From Agromyces aurantiacus (lineage in GTDB: Bacteria; Actinomycetota; Actinomycetes; Actinomycetales; Microbacteriaceae): a stretch of 64,000 bases of DNA. The stretch's first letter is position 1. Each line of letters opens with the position of its first letter. Below, piece by piece: positions 1 through 10,945 of the stretch. The notes beneath the pieces were generated by a model, which was not told where the DNA came from, did not search any database, and saw only the letters and a program-made list of their open reading frames with translations. The translations under genes and the position numbers were made by a program. The stretch is from assembly GCF_016907355.1 (NCBI RefSeq), contig NZ_JAFBBW010000001.1:372001-436000 (forward strand), written 5' to 3'.

Positions 1-3522
<3,522 letters not shown>

Positions 3523-3527
3523 CCGTC

Positions 3528-3932
3528 ATGAGCAGTGTCGCCGAGAAGCTCGCCGGCAAGTCCAACCGGAAGCCCCCCGCCAAGCAGGTGCGCCTGCGCC
3601 TGGTGTACATCGACTTCTGGTCGGCCGTGAAGCTGTCGTTCCTCGTCGCGGTGTGCCTGGCCGTCGTGAACATCGTGGCCTCGTTCCTCGTGTTCACGAT
3701 CGTGCAGTCGACGGGCCTGTTCGAGAACCTCAACAGCCTGGTGCAGGATGTCGCGGGCGCCGGAACCGACCTGCGCTCGATCCTCTCGATCGGCAACGTG
3801 ATGGGCTTCGCGATCGTCGTGTCGCTGCTGAACCTCGTCGTCACGACCGCGCTCGGCGCGGTCGTCGCGGTGCTGTACAACCTGAGCGTCAAGATCACGG
3901 GCGGCATCCTGGTGGGCTTCACCAACAGCTGA
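3528..3932 (+). CDS. DUF3566 membrane protein
   Basis: A 134-residue protein of the DUF3566 family, which in actinobacteria is almost always found just after gyrA (compare Rv0007). The N-terminal 30 residues are basic and cytosolic-like. Two hydrophobic segments follow, about residues 34-60 and 88-115. ATG 3528 is preferred over the in-frame GTG at 3519 because GGAGAGGAG at 3511-3519 sits at normal ribosome-binding distance from it and the GTG lies inside that site. It probably belongs to the gyrA transcript. Molecular role is not established; a link to cell-envelope growth has been proposed for the family. Confidence 0.9.
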   Translation: MSSVAEKLAGKSNRKPPAKQVRLRLVYIDFWSAVKLSFLVAVCLAVVNIVASFLVFTIVQSTGLFENLNSLVQDVAGAGTDLRSILSIGNVMGFAIVVSLLNLVVTTALGAVVAVLYNLSVKITGGILVGFTNS

Positions 3933-3976
3933 CCCGCGCCGATTCGGCTCGATTTCACGATCCCCGCGGGGTCGGG

Positions 3977-3982
3977 TAGTCT
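3977..3982 (+). promoter_or_regulatory. -10 element for tRNA-Ile
   Basis: TAGTCT fits the actinobacterial TANNNT -10 form and lies 18 nt before the tRNA. The same hexamer precedes tRNA-Leu at 24054. Confidence 0.45.
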
Positions 3983-4000
3983 GTCCTTCGGCCGAATTCC

Positions 4001-4074
4001 GGGGATATAGCTCAGGCGGTTAGAGCGCTTCGCTGATAACGAAGAGGTCCGAGGTTCAAGTCCTCGTATCCCCA
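4001..4074 (+). tRNA. tRNA-Ile (GAT)
   Basis: 74 nt. The acceptor GGGGATA pairs with TATCCCC at 4067-4073. The anticodon stem CTTCG/CGAAG encloses the loop with GAT at 4035-4037, and the T-loop GTTCAAG is canonical. CCA is not encoded. It sits between gyrA and tRNA-Ala as in other actinobacteria. Confidence 0.97.
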
Positions 4075-4116
4075 CTCCGATAACTCCACACCACGGGTGC
4101 CCCCGGCATCCGGCAC

Positions 4117-4189
4117 GGGGCCTTAGCTCAGTTGGTAGAGCGCCTGCTTTGCAAGCAGGATGTCAGGAGTTCGAATCTCCTAGGCTCCA
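4117..4189 (+). tRNA. tRNA-Ala (TGC)
   Basis: 73 nt. The acceptor GGGGCCT pairs with AGGCTCC and includes the G3:U70 wobble pair that marks alanine tRNAs. Anticodon TGC is at 4150-4152 in loop TTTGCAA closed by CCTGC/GCAGG. CCA is not encoded. Confidence 0.97.
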
Positions 4190-4353
4190 CAGTTCACTTC
4201 GACGTTCCAGCTCGGCTCCCGGCTGATCCGACCTCCGCGGCGCCACCCGGACCGCTTCCCGAAAAATCTGCATCCAGGTGCATCCGATCCCACCCTGCTG
4301 TCGGAAGTACAGGTATCGGGTGATTCCGCACCCGTCGACAGAAGGGAAGTCCA

Positions 4354-4575
4354 ATGAAGCGCATTCTCGCCACCGGGTTCATCGTCGGTCTCGCGACGGT
4401 CGGCCTCGCCGCCGTTCCGGCTCAGGCAGCCCCCAACGAAGCCGCGTGCTTCGGCGGCGTCCACAAGCTCATCAACACCGAGGGCTACGCGGGTTTCACC
4501 AACGTCGGGCAGGTCGTCCAGGCGCTCGGCGGCCAGGGCAAGAACGACACCGCCCGCGGCATCTGCGGCGACTGA
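4354..4575 (+). CDS. small secreted protein, unknown function
   Basis: 73 residues with a Sec signal peptide: MKRILA, a hydrophobic core, and an AxA cleavage site (PAQA/AP) near residue 26. The mature part is about 47 residues and has two cysteines, one near each end, which could form a disulfide. A GAAGGGA ribosome-binding site precedes ATG. A perfect 13-bp hairpin follows the stop. I recognise no family. It is a single-gene unit judging by the terminator and the promoter-like element of the next gene. Confidence 0.75.
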   Translation: MKRILATGFIVGLATVGLAAVPAQAAPNEAACFGGVHKLINTEGYAGFTNVGQVVQALGGQGKNDTARGICGD

Positions 4576-4602
4576 GGCCCTTCGAGACTTCTCAGCACCG
4601 TC

Positions 4603-4638
4603 GTCGGCGGCTCGGGACCTGGTCTCCGAGCCGCCGAC
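4603..4638 (+). terminator. hairpin terminator after small secreted protein
   Basis: GTCGGCGGCTCGG (4603-4615) pairs perfectly with 4626-4638 across a 10-nt loop. No T-tract follows, as is common in high-GC actinobacteria. Confidence 0.6.
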
Positions 4639-4668
4639 TCGCGTTCCCGCCTCGCGGCATGAGGTTGA

Positions 4669-4681
4669 TACGGTCGTCCTC
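4669..4681 (+). promoter_or_regulatory. leaderless -10 for TPR gene
   Basis: TACGGT followed by exactly 7 nt and then ATG 4682. There is no Shine-Dalgarno sequence, so the transcript probably starts at or next to the ATG. Confidence 0.4.
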
Positions 4682-5200
4682 ATGCCCTCCGTGCCGCTGT
4701 CGCCCGAACTCGACGCCGCGATCCGCCTCGGCTACGAGCAGCGGGACCGCGCCGACATGGCGCCCACCATCGCGTACTTCGCGGACCTGCTCGCCGCGCA
4801 CCCCGACCATCCGGTGCTCACCTACGAACTGGCGGGCGCCTACGACACCGCCGGCGAGGAGTCGCAGGCGCGCCCGCTGTACGAACGCGCGCTCGAGCTC
4901 GGTCTCGAGGGCGACGTGCTGCGCCGCTGCCTCTGCCAGTACGCCAGTACGCTCCGCTGGCTCGGTGAGCTCGACGCGTCGCGCGCCGTGCTCGATCGAG
5001 CCCGCGCGGAGTTCCCCGGCTCCGATGCGGTCAGGGTGTTCTCCGGGCTGACGTACCTCGACGCCGGCGAGTCCGACGCCGCGTTCGCCGAACTGCTCAC
5101 CGTGGTGACCGACCACGCCGAGGCGACCGACCTCGGCCGGTGGGCCGAGGGCCTCAAGGGCCTCGCCGGATGGCTGGCCGATGGCCGACCCGAGGGCTGA
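4682..5200 (+). CDS. tetratricopeptide repeat protein
   Basis: 172 residues, soluble, almost all helical. TPR-like signatures are visible, for example TYELAGAYDTAGEESQARPL and the following RWLGELDASRAVLDRA and FSGLTYLDAGESDAAF units, about three to four repeats. TPR proteins are protein-interaction scaffolds, and the specific partner cannot be inferred. No ribosome-binding site is seen, but TACGGT lies 7 nt upstream, suggesting leaderless translation. The 3' end overlaps the next gene by 20 bases in a different frame, so the two are probably cotranscribed. Confidence 0.85.
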   Translation: MPSVPLSPELDAAIRLGYEQRDRADMAPTIAYFADLLAAHPDHPVLTYELAGAYDTAGEESQARPLYERALELGLEGDVLRRCLCQYASTLRWLGELDASRAVLDRARAEFPGSDAVRVFSGLTYLDAGESDAAFAELLTVVTDHAEATDLGRWAEGLKGLAGWLADGRPEG

Positions 5201-5990
5201 GCCGCTCGCCCGGCTCGCTGCTCGGCTGCGCGCGGCGGGCAGCGTGTTCGCCGAGGAGGAGGCCGCGATCCTCGCGGGCGCGGCTGCGGACGACGAGGAG
5301 CTCGAGTCGCTCGTCCTCCGCCGCATCGCAGGGGAGCCGATCGAGCCGCTGGTGGGATGGGTGCGGTTCGGGGCGCTCCGGCTCTCCATCGGGCCCGGCG
5401 TCTTCGTGCCGCGTCAGCGCAGCGTGCGGCTGGCCCGCCTCGCGGTGCGTCGGGTGCGAGCGCACGACGCTGCCGTCGCCGGGCGCCCTCCCGTCATGCT
5501 CGAGGCCTACTGCGGTGTGGCACCGCTCGCGGCGACGGTCGCGGCATCCGTCGCCGCCGTCATGGTGCACGCGGCCGACGCCGACCCCGCGGCCCTGGCA
5601 TACGCTCGCCGGAACCTGCCCGCCACGGCAGGTGTGCACCTCTCGGACGGTCTCGATGGGCTTCCGGCCGAGCTCGCCGGACGCATCCACGTGATCGCGG
5701 CGGTGCCCCCGTACGTGCCCGAGTCCGAGCTCGCGCTCATGCCGCGCGAGGCGCGGGAGTTCGAGCCGTCGGCTGCGCTCGTCGGCGGCGGCCGCGACGG
5801 CCTCGACCAGGTCCGCCGCCTGGTCGCCGACGCTCCCGTGTGGATGACGGACGGTGGCAGCGTGCTCGTGGAACTGCACGCCGCGCAGCTCGCGCCGGCC
5901 GCCGCCGAGGCGCGCTCCGCAGGCTGGCGATGCCGGATCCACCGCCCGTCCGACGCCCGGACCGGGGTGCTCGAGCTCATCGCCGGGTAA
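5181..5990 (+). CDS. putative protein N5-glutamine methyltransferase (PrmC/HemK-related)
   Basis: 269 residues related to the PrmC/HemK family that methylates a glutamine in target proteins using SAM. Seen: a short helical N-terminal domain, a FVPRQRS segment like the family's substrate-side motif, a SAM-binding motif I (VMLEAYCGVAPLA, about residues 97-109) and DADPAALAYARRNL as the acidic motif II. The catalytic (N/D)PPY motif reads VPPY: the Asn is replaced by Val. That residue normally binds the substrate amide, so activity or substrate may differ from true PrmC. Overlaps the TPR gene by 20 bases. Confidence 0.8.
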   Translation: MADPRAEPLARLAARLRAAGSVFAEEEAAILAGAAADDEELESLVLRRIAGEPIEPLVGWVRFGALRLSIGPGVFVPRQRSVRLARLAVRRVRAHDAAVAGRPPVMLEAYCGVAPLAATVAASVAAVMVHAADADPAALAYARRNLPATAGVHLSDGLDGLPAELAGRIHVIAAVPPYVPESELALMPREAREFEPSAALVGGGRDGLDQVRRLVADAPVWMTDGGSVLVELHAAQLAPAAAEARSAGWRCRIHRPSDARTGVLELIAG

Positions 5991-6002
5991 TACAGTGGCG
6001 GA
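5991..6002 (+). promoter_or_regulatory. leaderless -10 for Nudix gene
   Basis: TACAGT ends 6 nt before ATG 6003. No Shine-Dalgarno sequence is present. Confidence 0.5.
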
Positions 6003-6446
6003 ATGGACATCCGCATCGCCGCGTACGGGGTCATCATCCGCGACGGCGCGATCCTGCTGTCCCACTGGAACGAGCACGGTCGGTCCGCGTGGACCCTGCC
6101 GGGCGGCGGCATCGAGCTGCCCGAGCATCCCGCCGAGGCCGCGCTCCGCGAGATCCGCGAGGAGACCGGCTACGACGCCGAGCTCGAGCAGTTGCTCGGC
6201 ATCGACACGATGGTCGTGCCGGCGGCGAAGCGGCACCACGGCACGGCGCCGCTGTACGCGATGCGCGTGGTCTACCGTGCGCGAGTGGTCGGCGGCGAAC
6301 TGCGCAACGAGGTCGGCGGCTCCAGCGACGAGGCGCGCTGGTTCCCACTCGACGACGTGGGTTCGCTCACGCGCGTGAGCCTGCTCGACATCGCATTGCG
6401 CCTGAACGAGCAGCAGCCGGCCGACGGCGTGCCTCCGCGCGGGTGA
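6003..6446 (+). CDS. Nudix hydrolase
   Basis: 147 residues with a perfect Nudix box, G35-x5-E41-x7-R49-E50-I51-x-E53-E54-x-G56-Y57. This motif binds the divalent metals used to hydrolyse nucleoside diphosphates linked to another moiety. The substrate cannot be read from the sequence. TACAGT lies 6 nt before the ATG, indicating a leaderless message. A strong bidirectional hairpin follows, separating it from the convergent small gene. Confidence 0.93.
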   Translation: MDIRIAAYGVIIRDGAILLSHWNEHGRSAWTLPGGGIELPEHPAEAALREIREETGYDAELEQLLGIDTMVVPAAKRHHGTAPLYAMRVVYRARVVGGELRNEVGGSSDEARWFPLDDVGSLTRVSLLDIALRLNEQQPADGVPPRG

Positions 6447-6470
6447 TCCCGCAGGTGCCCTGAACGCGGG

Positions 6471-6503
6471 AACGGCCCCGTCCGATTCGTGGACGGGGCC
6501 GTT
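6471..6503. terminator. bidirectional hairpin terminator
   Basis: AACGGCCCCGTCC pairs perfectly with GGACGGGGCCGTT over a 7-nt loop. It lies between convergent genes and flanking A/T runs are on both sides, so it can serve both strands. Confidence 0.75.
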
Positions 6504-6534
6504 CCGATCGGCTCCTGCGCGGTTCGCATGGCGA

Positions 6535-6780
6535 TCAGAGCGCCCTGGTGAGCAGCGTGAGCGTGGTGCGGTTCTCGTCGCGCAGGCGCTCGGCGCGGCG
6601 CTGGAGCTGGGCGCGGGCACCCAGGTCCTGACGCGAGCGTCGTGCGGCTTCGGCGCGGCTCCATGCGAGCAGGGCGAGGCCGGCGCGGCGCGCGAGGCGC
6701 TCCTGCAGGCGGCCAGCCCCGGCACGCATGGCGTCGGCCCGTTGCGAGCTCGTACCGGTTGCGGTGAGTGTGGTATTCAC
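6535..6780 (-). CDS. small basic helical protein, unknown
   Basis: 81 residues, rich in Arg, Ala and Leu, probably one long helical region (residues 18-72). GTG 6780 is chosen because AAGGAACCACC precedes it on the minus strand; the longer upstream reading frame lacks support. The gene ends near the shared hairpin at 6471-6503. No family recognised; the charge pattern would suit nucleic-acid binding, but that is only inference. Confidence 0.5.
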   Translation of the reverse strand: MNTTLTATGTSSQRADAMRAGAGRLQERLARRAGLALLAWSRAEAARRSRQDLGARAQLQRRAERLRDENRTTLTLLTRAL

Positions 6781-7276
6781 GGTGGTTCCTTCGTGGGATG
6801 GGTGGTGCGGACGGATGGCGCGAGCGGATGCGCGCGCCGGGAGGTGACGTGCGTGCTCCCAGCGGCGAGGCGCTGCGGCATCCGTCGCCACGAAGGCGAC
6901 GAGCGGTGCATCGACGATGGGAGACCGGCGGCCCGGCGTCGTGATCGACGCGTCGGGGGACGGATGCCGGTGGACGGGCCCGGCTCGCGGGGCGAGCGGG
7001 GCGTCGTCAGGCGGAGACGGGACCTGTGGTCAGCGCGGTGCGCGCGACGTCAGCAGGCGCCGAGCGGCGCGACGAGGGAGACGCCCGTCGTGCGGATCGG
7101 AGTGTGGGTATACGCGATCATCGTCATCGGGACTCGCCCCCTCTCTCATCGTCAGCTGTCGCCCGTGATGGACGACCGAGAACCGAACATATCGGCATTC
7201 GCGGCTCGCGCGCAAGCATCGATTCGGATTCATCGAGAAGATCAGTGCGCGCCCTGAGCCCGGCGGGGGTCGACGA
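6781..7276. other. gene-poor interval
   Basis: About 500 bases between two leftward genes. Open frames here have no ribosome-binding site or conserved look. It likely holds the promoter of the 81-residue gene; I see no RNA gene, no clear operator and no repeat. Confidence 0.5.
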
Positions 7277-7317
7277 CGACGGCCCCCGGTCCGAATGCTC
7301 GGAACCGGGGGCCGTCG
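7277..7317 (-). terminator. hairpin terminator
   Basis: CGACGGCCCCCGGT (7277-7290) pairs perfectly with 7304-7317. It lies just beyond the stop of the leftward gene at 7331. Confidence 0.7.
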
Positions 7318-7330
7318 AGGACTGAGGGGG

Positions 7331-7876
7331 TCAGATCACCGGGGACGGCGCTGCGCCCGCGGATCCGGACGCGCCGGACGAGGGCGTCGACGGCTCCTCG
7401 TCGGCCACCCAGAGCTCATCCTCGGCGCGGAACATCTGCCACACGGCATACGCCACTCCGGCGGCGGCGATCACGCCGGCGCCGATCGCGAGGTAGGTGC
7501 CCACGCCGGGGCCCTTCTTCTCCACGACGACCTTGCTCGCCCCCACGCGCTCGAGCGCCCGACGCACCCGGGCGTCGTTGGCGATGTCGCCGATCGAGAG
7601 CAGCGAGCCGAGCGCCCCGCCGATCCCGCGCTCGACCGACTCGCCGGCACCCCTGGCCATGTCGCGCGCGCGGTCGACGCCGGGACGAACGTAGCTCTCG
7701 TACCCGGTCCGCACGCGCGGGACGACCTCTTCGCGCGTGAGCAGGTTGAGCTGACGGCTCGCCTCACGCGCCACCCTGCTCGCGTGGTCGAGTACGTCCT
7801 GCTGGTCCCCCCACAGTTCCTCTGCACTGCTGCGCAGTCGCTTGAGTTCCTTGCGGCGCTTGCGTGACAGGCTCAT
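7331..7876 (-). CDS. hypothetical protein with one membrane segment
   Basis: 181 residues. ATG 7876 is chosen over upstream starts because GGAGG stands 5 nt before it. The N-terminus is very basic (MSLSRKRRKELKRLR) and then helical. A Gly/Ala-rich segment at about residues 61-85 follows. One transmembrane helix (VGTYLAIGAGVIAAAGVAYA) lies near residues 125-148, ahead of an acidic, Ser/Gly/Pro-rich tail. Divergent from ppiA. Family not recognised; general look is of a membrane-anchored cytoplasmic protein. Confidence 0.7.
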   Translation of the reverse strand: MSLSRKRRKELKRLRSSAEELWGDQQDVLDHASRVAREASRQLNLLTREEVVPRVRTGYESYVRPGVDRARDMARGAGESVERGIGGALGSLLSIGDIANDARVRRALERVGASKVVVEKKGPGVGTYLAIGAGVIAAAGVAYAVWQMFRAEDELWVADEEPSTPSSGASGSAGAAPSPVI

Positions 7877-7997
7877 CTCGACCTCCATCGTTGTGCAGCG
7901 AACCCCTCCATCCTGCCACCGAACCCGCTGGAAGTGGGGTGGGAGTGCCGGGGGTTGCATACCCGGCGACGAATCCCCTCATGAGAGAATCGTCGCT

Positions 7998-8537
7998 ATG
8001 CCGAATCCCACCGCAGTCGCGACGATCACCACCAATCACGGCGACATCAAGGTCGACCTGTACGGCCACCACGCGCCGAAGACGGTCAAGAATTTCATCG
8101 GCCTCGCGACCGGCGAGATCGAGTGGACGCACCCCGGAACGGGCCAGACCACCACCGAGCCGCTCTACAACGGGGTCGTCTTCCACCGCATCATCCCCGG
8201 CTTCATGATCCAGGGCGGCGACCCGCTCGGCCAGGGCATCGGCGGACCGGGCTACCGCTTCGACGACGAGATCAACCCCGAGCTCGACTTCACCGAGCCC
8301 TACGTGCTCGCGATGGCGAACGCCGGCACCCAGGGCGGCCGCGGCACGAACGGCTCGCAGTTCTTCATCACCGTCGGCCCGACCACCTGGCTGCAGGGCA
8401 AGCACACGATCTTCGGCAAGGTGACGGATGCCGCGAGCCAGGCGGTCGTCGACAAGCTCGCCTCCGTGCCCACCGACGGCCGCGACCGGCCGCTCGACGA
8501 CGTCGTGATCGAGAAGATCACCGTCGAGCAGCTCTGA
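7998..8537 (+). CDS. ppiA: peptidyl-prolyl cis-trans isomerase, cyclophilin type
   Basis: 179 residues. Cyclophilin signatures: VFHRIIPGFMIQGGDP (with the catalytic Arg of FHR), GSQFFIT and WLQGKHTIFGKV. It catalyses proline cis-trans isomerisation during folding. No signal peptide, so cytosolic. ATG 7998 is preferred because homology starts at once after it. GAGAAT lies 7 nt upstream with no ribosome-binding site, again the leaderless pattern. Its position after gyrA/tRNA-Ala and before a rhomboid gene matches other actinobacteria. Confidence 0.95.
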   Translation: MPNPTAVATITTNHGDIKVDLYGHHAPKTVKNFIGLATGEIEWTHPGTGQTTTEPLYNGVVFHRIIPGFMIQGGDPLGQGIGGPGYRFDDEINPELDFTEPYVLAMANAGTQGGRGTNGSQFFITVGPTTWLQGKHTIFGKVTDAASQAVVDKLASVPTDGRDRPLDDVVIEKITVEQL

Positions 8538-8547
8538 GCCGCCCGCG

Positions 8548-9405
8548 GTGAGCGATCCGGCGCCAGAGCGCTCGAACTTCTGCTACCGGCACCCCGACCG
8601 GCAGAGCTTCGTGCTGTGCCAGCGCTGTGGTCGCACGATCTGCGGTGAATGCCAGACCCCGGCGCCCGTCGGCGTGATCTGCCCCGAGTGCATGCGCGAG
8701 CAGCGCGCGTCGGCGCCGCGCACCAAGCCCGCGGTGCTGACGCGCGTGCGGTCGGCCGGCCGACGCGGTGCGCCGGTGGTGACCTATTCCCTCATCGGCA
8801 TCACGGTGGCGGTGTATCTGCTGCAGCTGGTGCCGGGGCTCGCACTGACGGATCGCTTCTGGTACGCCGGCGTCTACTCTCTGCCTGGCAATTTCGAGCC
8901 GTGGCGGATGCTGACGTCGGTGTTCCTCCATTCGACGACGCTGATCTTCCACGTGCTGCTGAACATGTACACGTTGTGGATCTTCGGCCAGCTGCTCGAG
9001 CGCTTCCTCGGTCCGACGCGCTTCCTCGCGCTGTACCTCATCTCCGGGCTCGCCGGATCCGTCGGCGTGCTCTGGCTGGGAGATCCGCGTATCGCCGTCT
9101 TGGGCGCGTCCGGGGCGATCTTCGGGCTGATGGGCGCGTTCCTCGTGATCCAGCGCCGCCTCGGAGGAGATGCGACCCAGCTGCTCGTCCTGCTGGGCAT
9201 CAACCTCGTCATCGGGTTCATTCCGGGTTTCAACATCGCATGGCAGGCCCATCTCGGCGGCCTGATCGGCGGCGCGCTGGTGGGGCTCATCTTCGTCGAG
9301 ACGCGCAAGCGCGACCAGCGCGGGCTTCAGGTCGGGCTCCTCGTCGGGCTGACCGTCGTCCTGCTCGTCCTGAGCCTGCGGTACTTCTTCTTCCCGATCG
9401 CCTGA
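8548..9405 (+). CDS. rhomboid family intramembrane serine protease with N-terminal zinc finger
   Basis: 285 residues. Residues 12-48 contain a B-box-like zinc-binding set (C12, H15, C24, C27, C32, C35, C45, C48). The rhomboid core has six or seven membrane helices, with the nucleophile Ser188 in GASGAIFG and the catalytic His235 in AHLGGLIGG. Rhomboids cleave membrane-protein substrates within the bilayer. GTG start 10 bases after ppiA, so the two are probably one transcript. The substrate is unknown. Confidence 0.93.
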   Translation: MSDPAPERSNFCYRHPDRQSFVLCQRCGRTICGECQTPAPVGVICPECMREQRASAPRTKPAVLTRVRSAGRRGAPVVTYSLIGITVAVYLLQLVPGLALTDRFWYAGVYSLPGNFEPWRMLTSVFLHSTTLIFHVLLNMYTLWIFGQLLERFLGPTRFLALYLISGLAGSVGVLWLGDPRIAVLGASGAIFGLMGAFLVIQRRLGGDATQLLVLLGINLVIGFIPGFNIAWQAHLGGLIGGALVGLIFVETRKRDQRGLQVGLLVGLTVVLLVLSLRYFFFPIA

Positions 9406-9433
9406 AACCCCCTCAACCGGGTTCCGGCCGGGG

Positions 9434-9564
9434 TTATCCACAACGCTGTCCACAGTTGGGGAGAGTTACACGGGTGTGATTCCGCACGATGTCCGGAATT
9501 CCGCGCATCAGGCCCGTCCATAGGGTGGGGACGGTGTGGAGAAACCTGTGGATGATGTGGATAA
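9434..9564. promoter_or_regulatory. cluster of five DnaA boxes
   Basis: Perfect TTATCCACA at 9434-9442, CTGTCCACA at 9446-9454, then on the other strand TTCTCCACA (9535-9543), TCATCCACA (9547-9555) and a second perfect TTATCCACA (9556-9564). The last two are directly adjacent in the same orientation. The set lies between the rhomboid gene and the crgA terminator. Confidence 0.8.
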
Positions 9565-9582
9565 CCCTGTGCAGAGATGCGA

Positions 9583-9618
9583 GAAGCGGGGCGGATGCCG
9601 CAGCATCCGCCCCGCTTC
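9583..9618 (-). terminator. crgA terminator hairpin
   Basis: GAAGCGGGGCGGATGC (9583-9598) pairs perfectly with 9603-9618 over a 4-nt loop, just past the crgA stop. Confidence 0.75.
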
Positions 9619-9630
9619 GTCGCTCGCCGG

Positions 9631-9870
9631 TCAGCGCCAGCGTGTGGTCATCAGGAACCCCACGAAGGCGATGCCGAAGCCGATCAGGATGTTCCACGAA
9701 CCGAGCGCCGCCACCGGCAGGGCGCCCTGGCTCACGTAGAACACGATGATCCAGAGCAGCCCGAGCAGCATGAAGCCGAACATGACGGGCTTGAACCAGA
9801 CGGGGTTCGGGGCGTCCTCGCCGCTCGGCTGCTCCGCGCGCGCGGGCTTCGAAGAGTTGGTGCGTGCCAT
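9631..9870 (-). CDS. crgA: cell division protein CrgA
   Basis: 79 residues with a basic N-terminus, the conserved NPVWFKPVMFG stretch and two transmembrane helices (about 27-49 and 54-75) ending in the family's TTRWR. CrgA works at the division septum, recruiting peptidoglycan synthesis proteins and modulating Z-ring formation. On the minus strand TACAAT stands 7 nt before ATG, so translation is probably leaderless. Divergent from the sortase gene. The DnaA-box cluster lies downstream of it. Confidence 0.95.
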   Translation of the reverse strand: MARTNSSKPARAEQPSGEDAPNPVWFKPVMFGFMLLGLLWIIVFYVSQGALPVAALGSWNILIGFGIAFVGFLMTTRWR

Positions 9871-9877
9871 GCGGGAG

Positions 9878-9883
9878 ATTGTA
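9878..9883 (-). promoter_or_regulatory. leaderless -10 for crgA
   Basis: TACAAT (minus strand), 7 nt from ATG 9870. Confidence 0.55.
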
Positions 9884-9951
9884 GTCCACCGCGCGGGGCG
9901 ACTCCGACCGCAGCCTCGGGGGGAGCGACGGGGCCCCCCGGCTCGGCGAAC

Positions 9952-9957
9952 TAGAAT
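9952..9957 (+). promoter_or_regulatory. leaderless -10 for sortase
   Basis: TAGAAT, 7 nt before ATG 9965, with no Shine-Dalgarno sequence. Confidence 0.5.
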
Positions 9958-9964
9958 CTCCGGT

Positions 9965-10786
9965 ATGCCCGGACGGGAGCCCGCTGAGCCGGCCGAACGC
10001 GACGCGGTCGCGTCTCGGGGCGTCCAGGCGCCCGCGCGGCGGCGGGTCGGGCCGGTGGCCGTGCTCGGCGAGGTGCTGCTCTCGGCCGGCGCCCTCATCC
10101 TGCTGTTCCTCGGCTGGAAGCTGTGGTGGAACGACGCGCTCGTGGCATCCCAGCAGTCCGATGCGGCATCCGACCTCTCCACGGAATGGATCGAGCAGGA
10201 TCGCACGCCGGGCACCCACGACGGCGAGCCGACGCCGCCCGCGGAATCGCCCGACCCGGGCCCGCCCGTGGTCGACGGCACCGACTACGGGAACGGCGAC
10301 GCGTTCGCGGTCATGTACGTGCCGCGCTTCGGCGAGGACTCGCAGCGCACCATCGCCGAGGGCATCGGACTCGACGTGCTGAGCAGCTTCGATCTCGGCG
10401 TCGGGCACTATCCCGGCACCCAGATGCCCGGCGAGGTCGGCAACTTCGCCATCGCGGCGCACCGCAGCGCGTACGGGGGCGGCATGCACGAGATCGAGCA
10501 GCTCCAGCTCGGCGATGCGATCTACATCCAGACCCGCGACGGCTGGTACACGTACCGGTTCCGCGACCTCGAGTACGTCACGCCCGAGAGCGTCGAGGTG
10601 CTCGCGCCGGTGCCGCACCATCCCGACCTCGAGCCGACCGACCGGATCGTGACGCTCACCAGCTGCAACCCGCTGTACTCGACCGCCGAGCGGATCATCG
10701 CCTACGGCGTGCTCGAGTCGTGGCAGCCTGCCGCCGCCGGTCCGCCGGCCGACATCGCCGCGCAAGTCGCGGCCTGGGGGGAATAG
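9965..10786 (+). CDS. class E sortase
   Basis: 273 residues. A basic N-terminus and one membrane anchor (about 29-54) are followed by a proline-rich linker and the sortase beta-barrel. The catalytic triad is visible as His166 (AIAAHR), Cys234 (TLTSC) and Arg243 (STAER). Class E sortases attach proteins bearing LAXTG-like signals to the actinobacterial cell wall. No substrate gene is adjacent. It is followed directly by a 52-residue membrane protein and trpG, probably one operon. Confidence 0.93.
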   Translation: MPGREPAEPAERDAVASRGVQAPARRRVGPVAVLGEVLLSAGALILLFLGWKLWWNDALVASQQSDAASDLSTEWIEQDRTPGTHDGEPTPPAESPDPGPPVVDGTDYGNGDAFAVMYVPRFGEDSQRTIAEGIGLDVLSSFDLGVGHYPGTQMPGEVGNFAIAAHRSAYGGGMHEIEQLQLGDAIYIQTRDGWYTYRFRDLEYVTPESVEVLAPVPHHPDLEPTDRIVTLTSCNPLYSTAERIIAYGVLESWQPAAAGPPADIAAQVAAWGE

Positions 10787-10945
10787 ATGTACGGTGCCTT
10801 GTGGCGCATCCTCCCCGGGCCGGTGTGGCTGCGCATCATCCTCCTGCTGGCGATCCTCGCCGGCGTGATCTTCGTCCTGTTCACCTGGGTCTTCCCCTGG
10901 GTCGACGGCATCCTCAACCCAATCGACGTCACGGTGGAGCAATGA
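10787..10945 (+). CDS. 52-residue membrane protein between sortase and trpG
   Basis: A short gene starting one base after the sortase stop. The protein has a hydrophobic helix (residues 13-38, LRIILLLAILAGVIFVLFTW) and a short C-terminal tail ending DVTVEQ. Its stop overlaps the trpG start as ATGA, so it is coupled to both neighbours. The tight placement argues that it is real. Function unknown; a helper of sortase or the envelope is an inference from position. Confidence 0.75.
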   Translation: MYGALWRILPGPVWLRIILLLAILAGVIFVLFTWVFPWVDGILNPIDVTVEQ

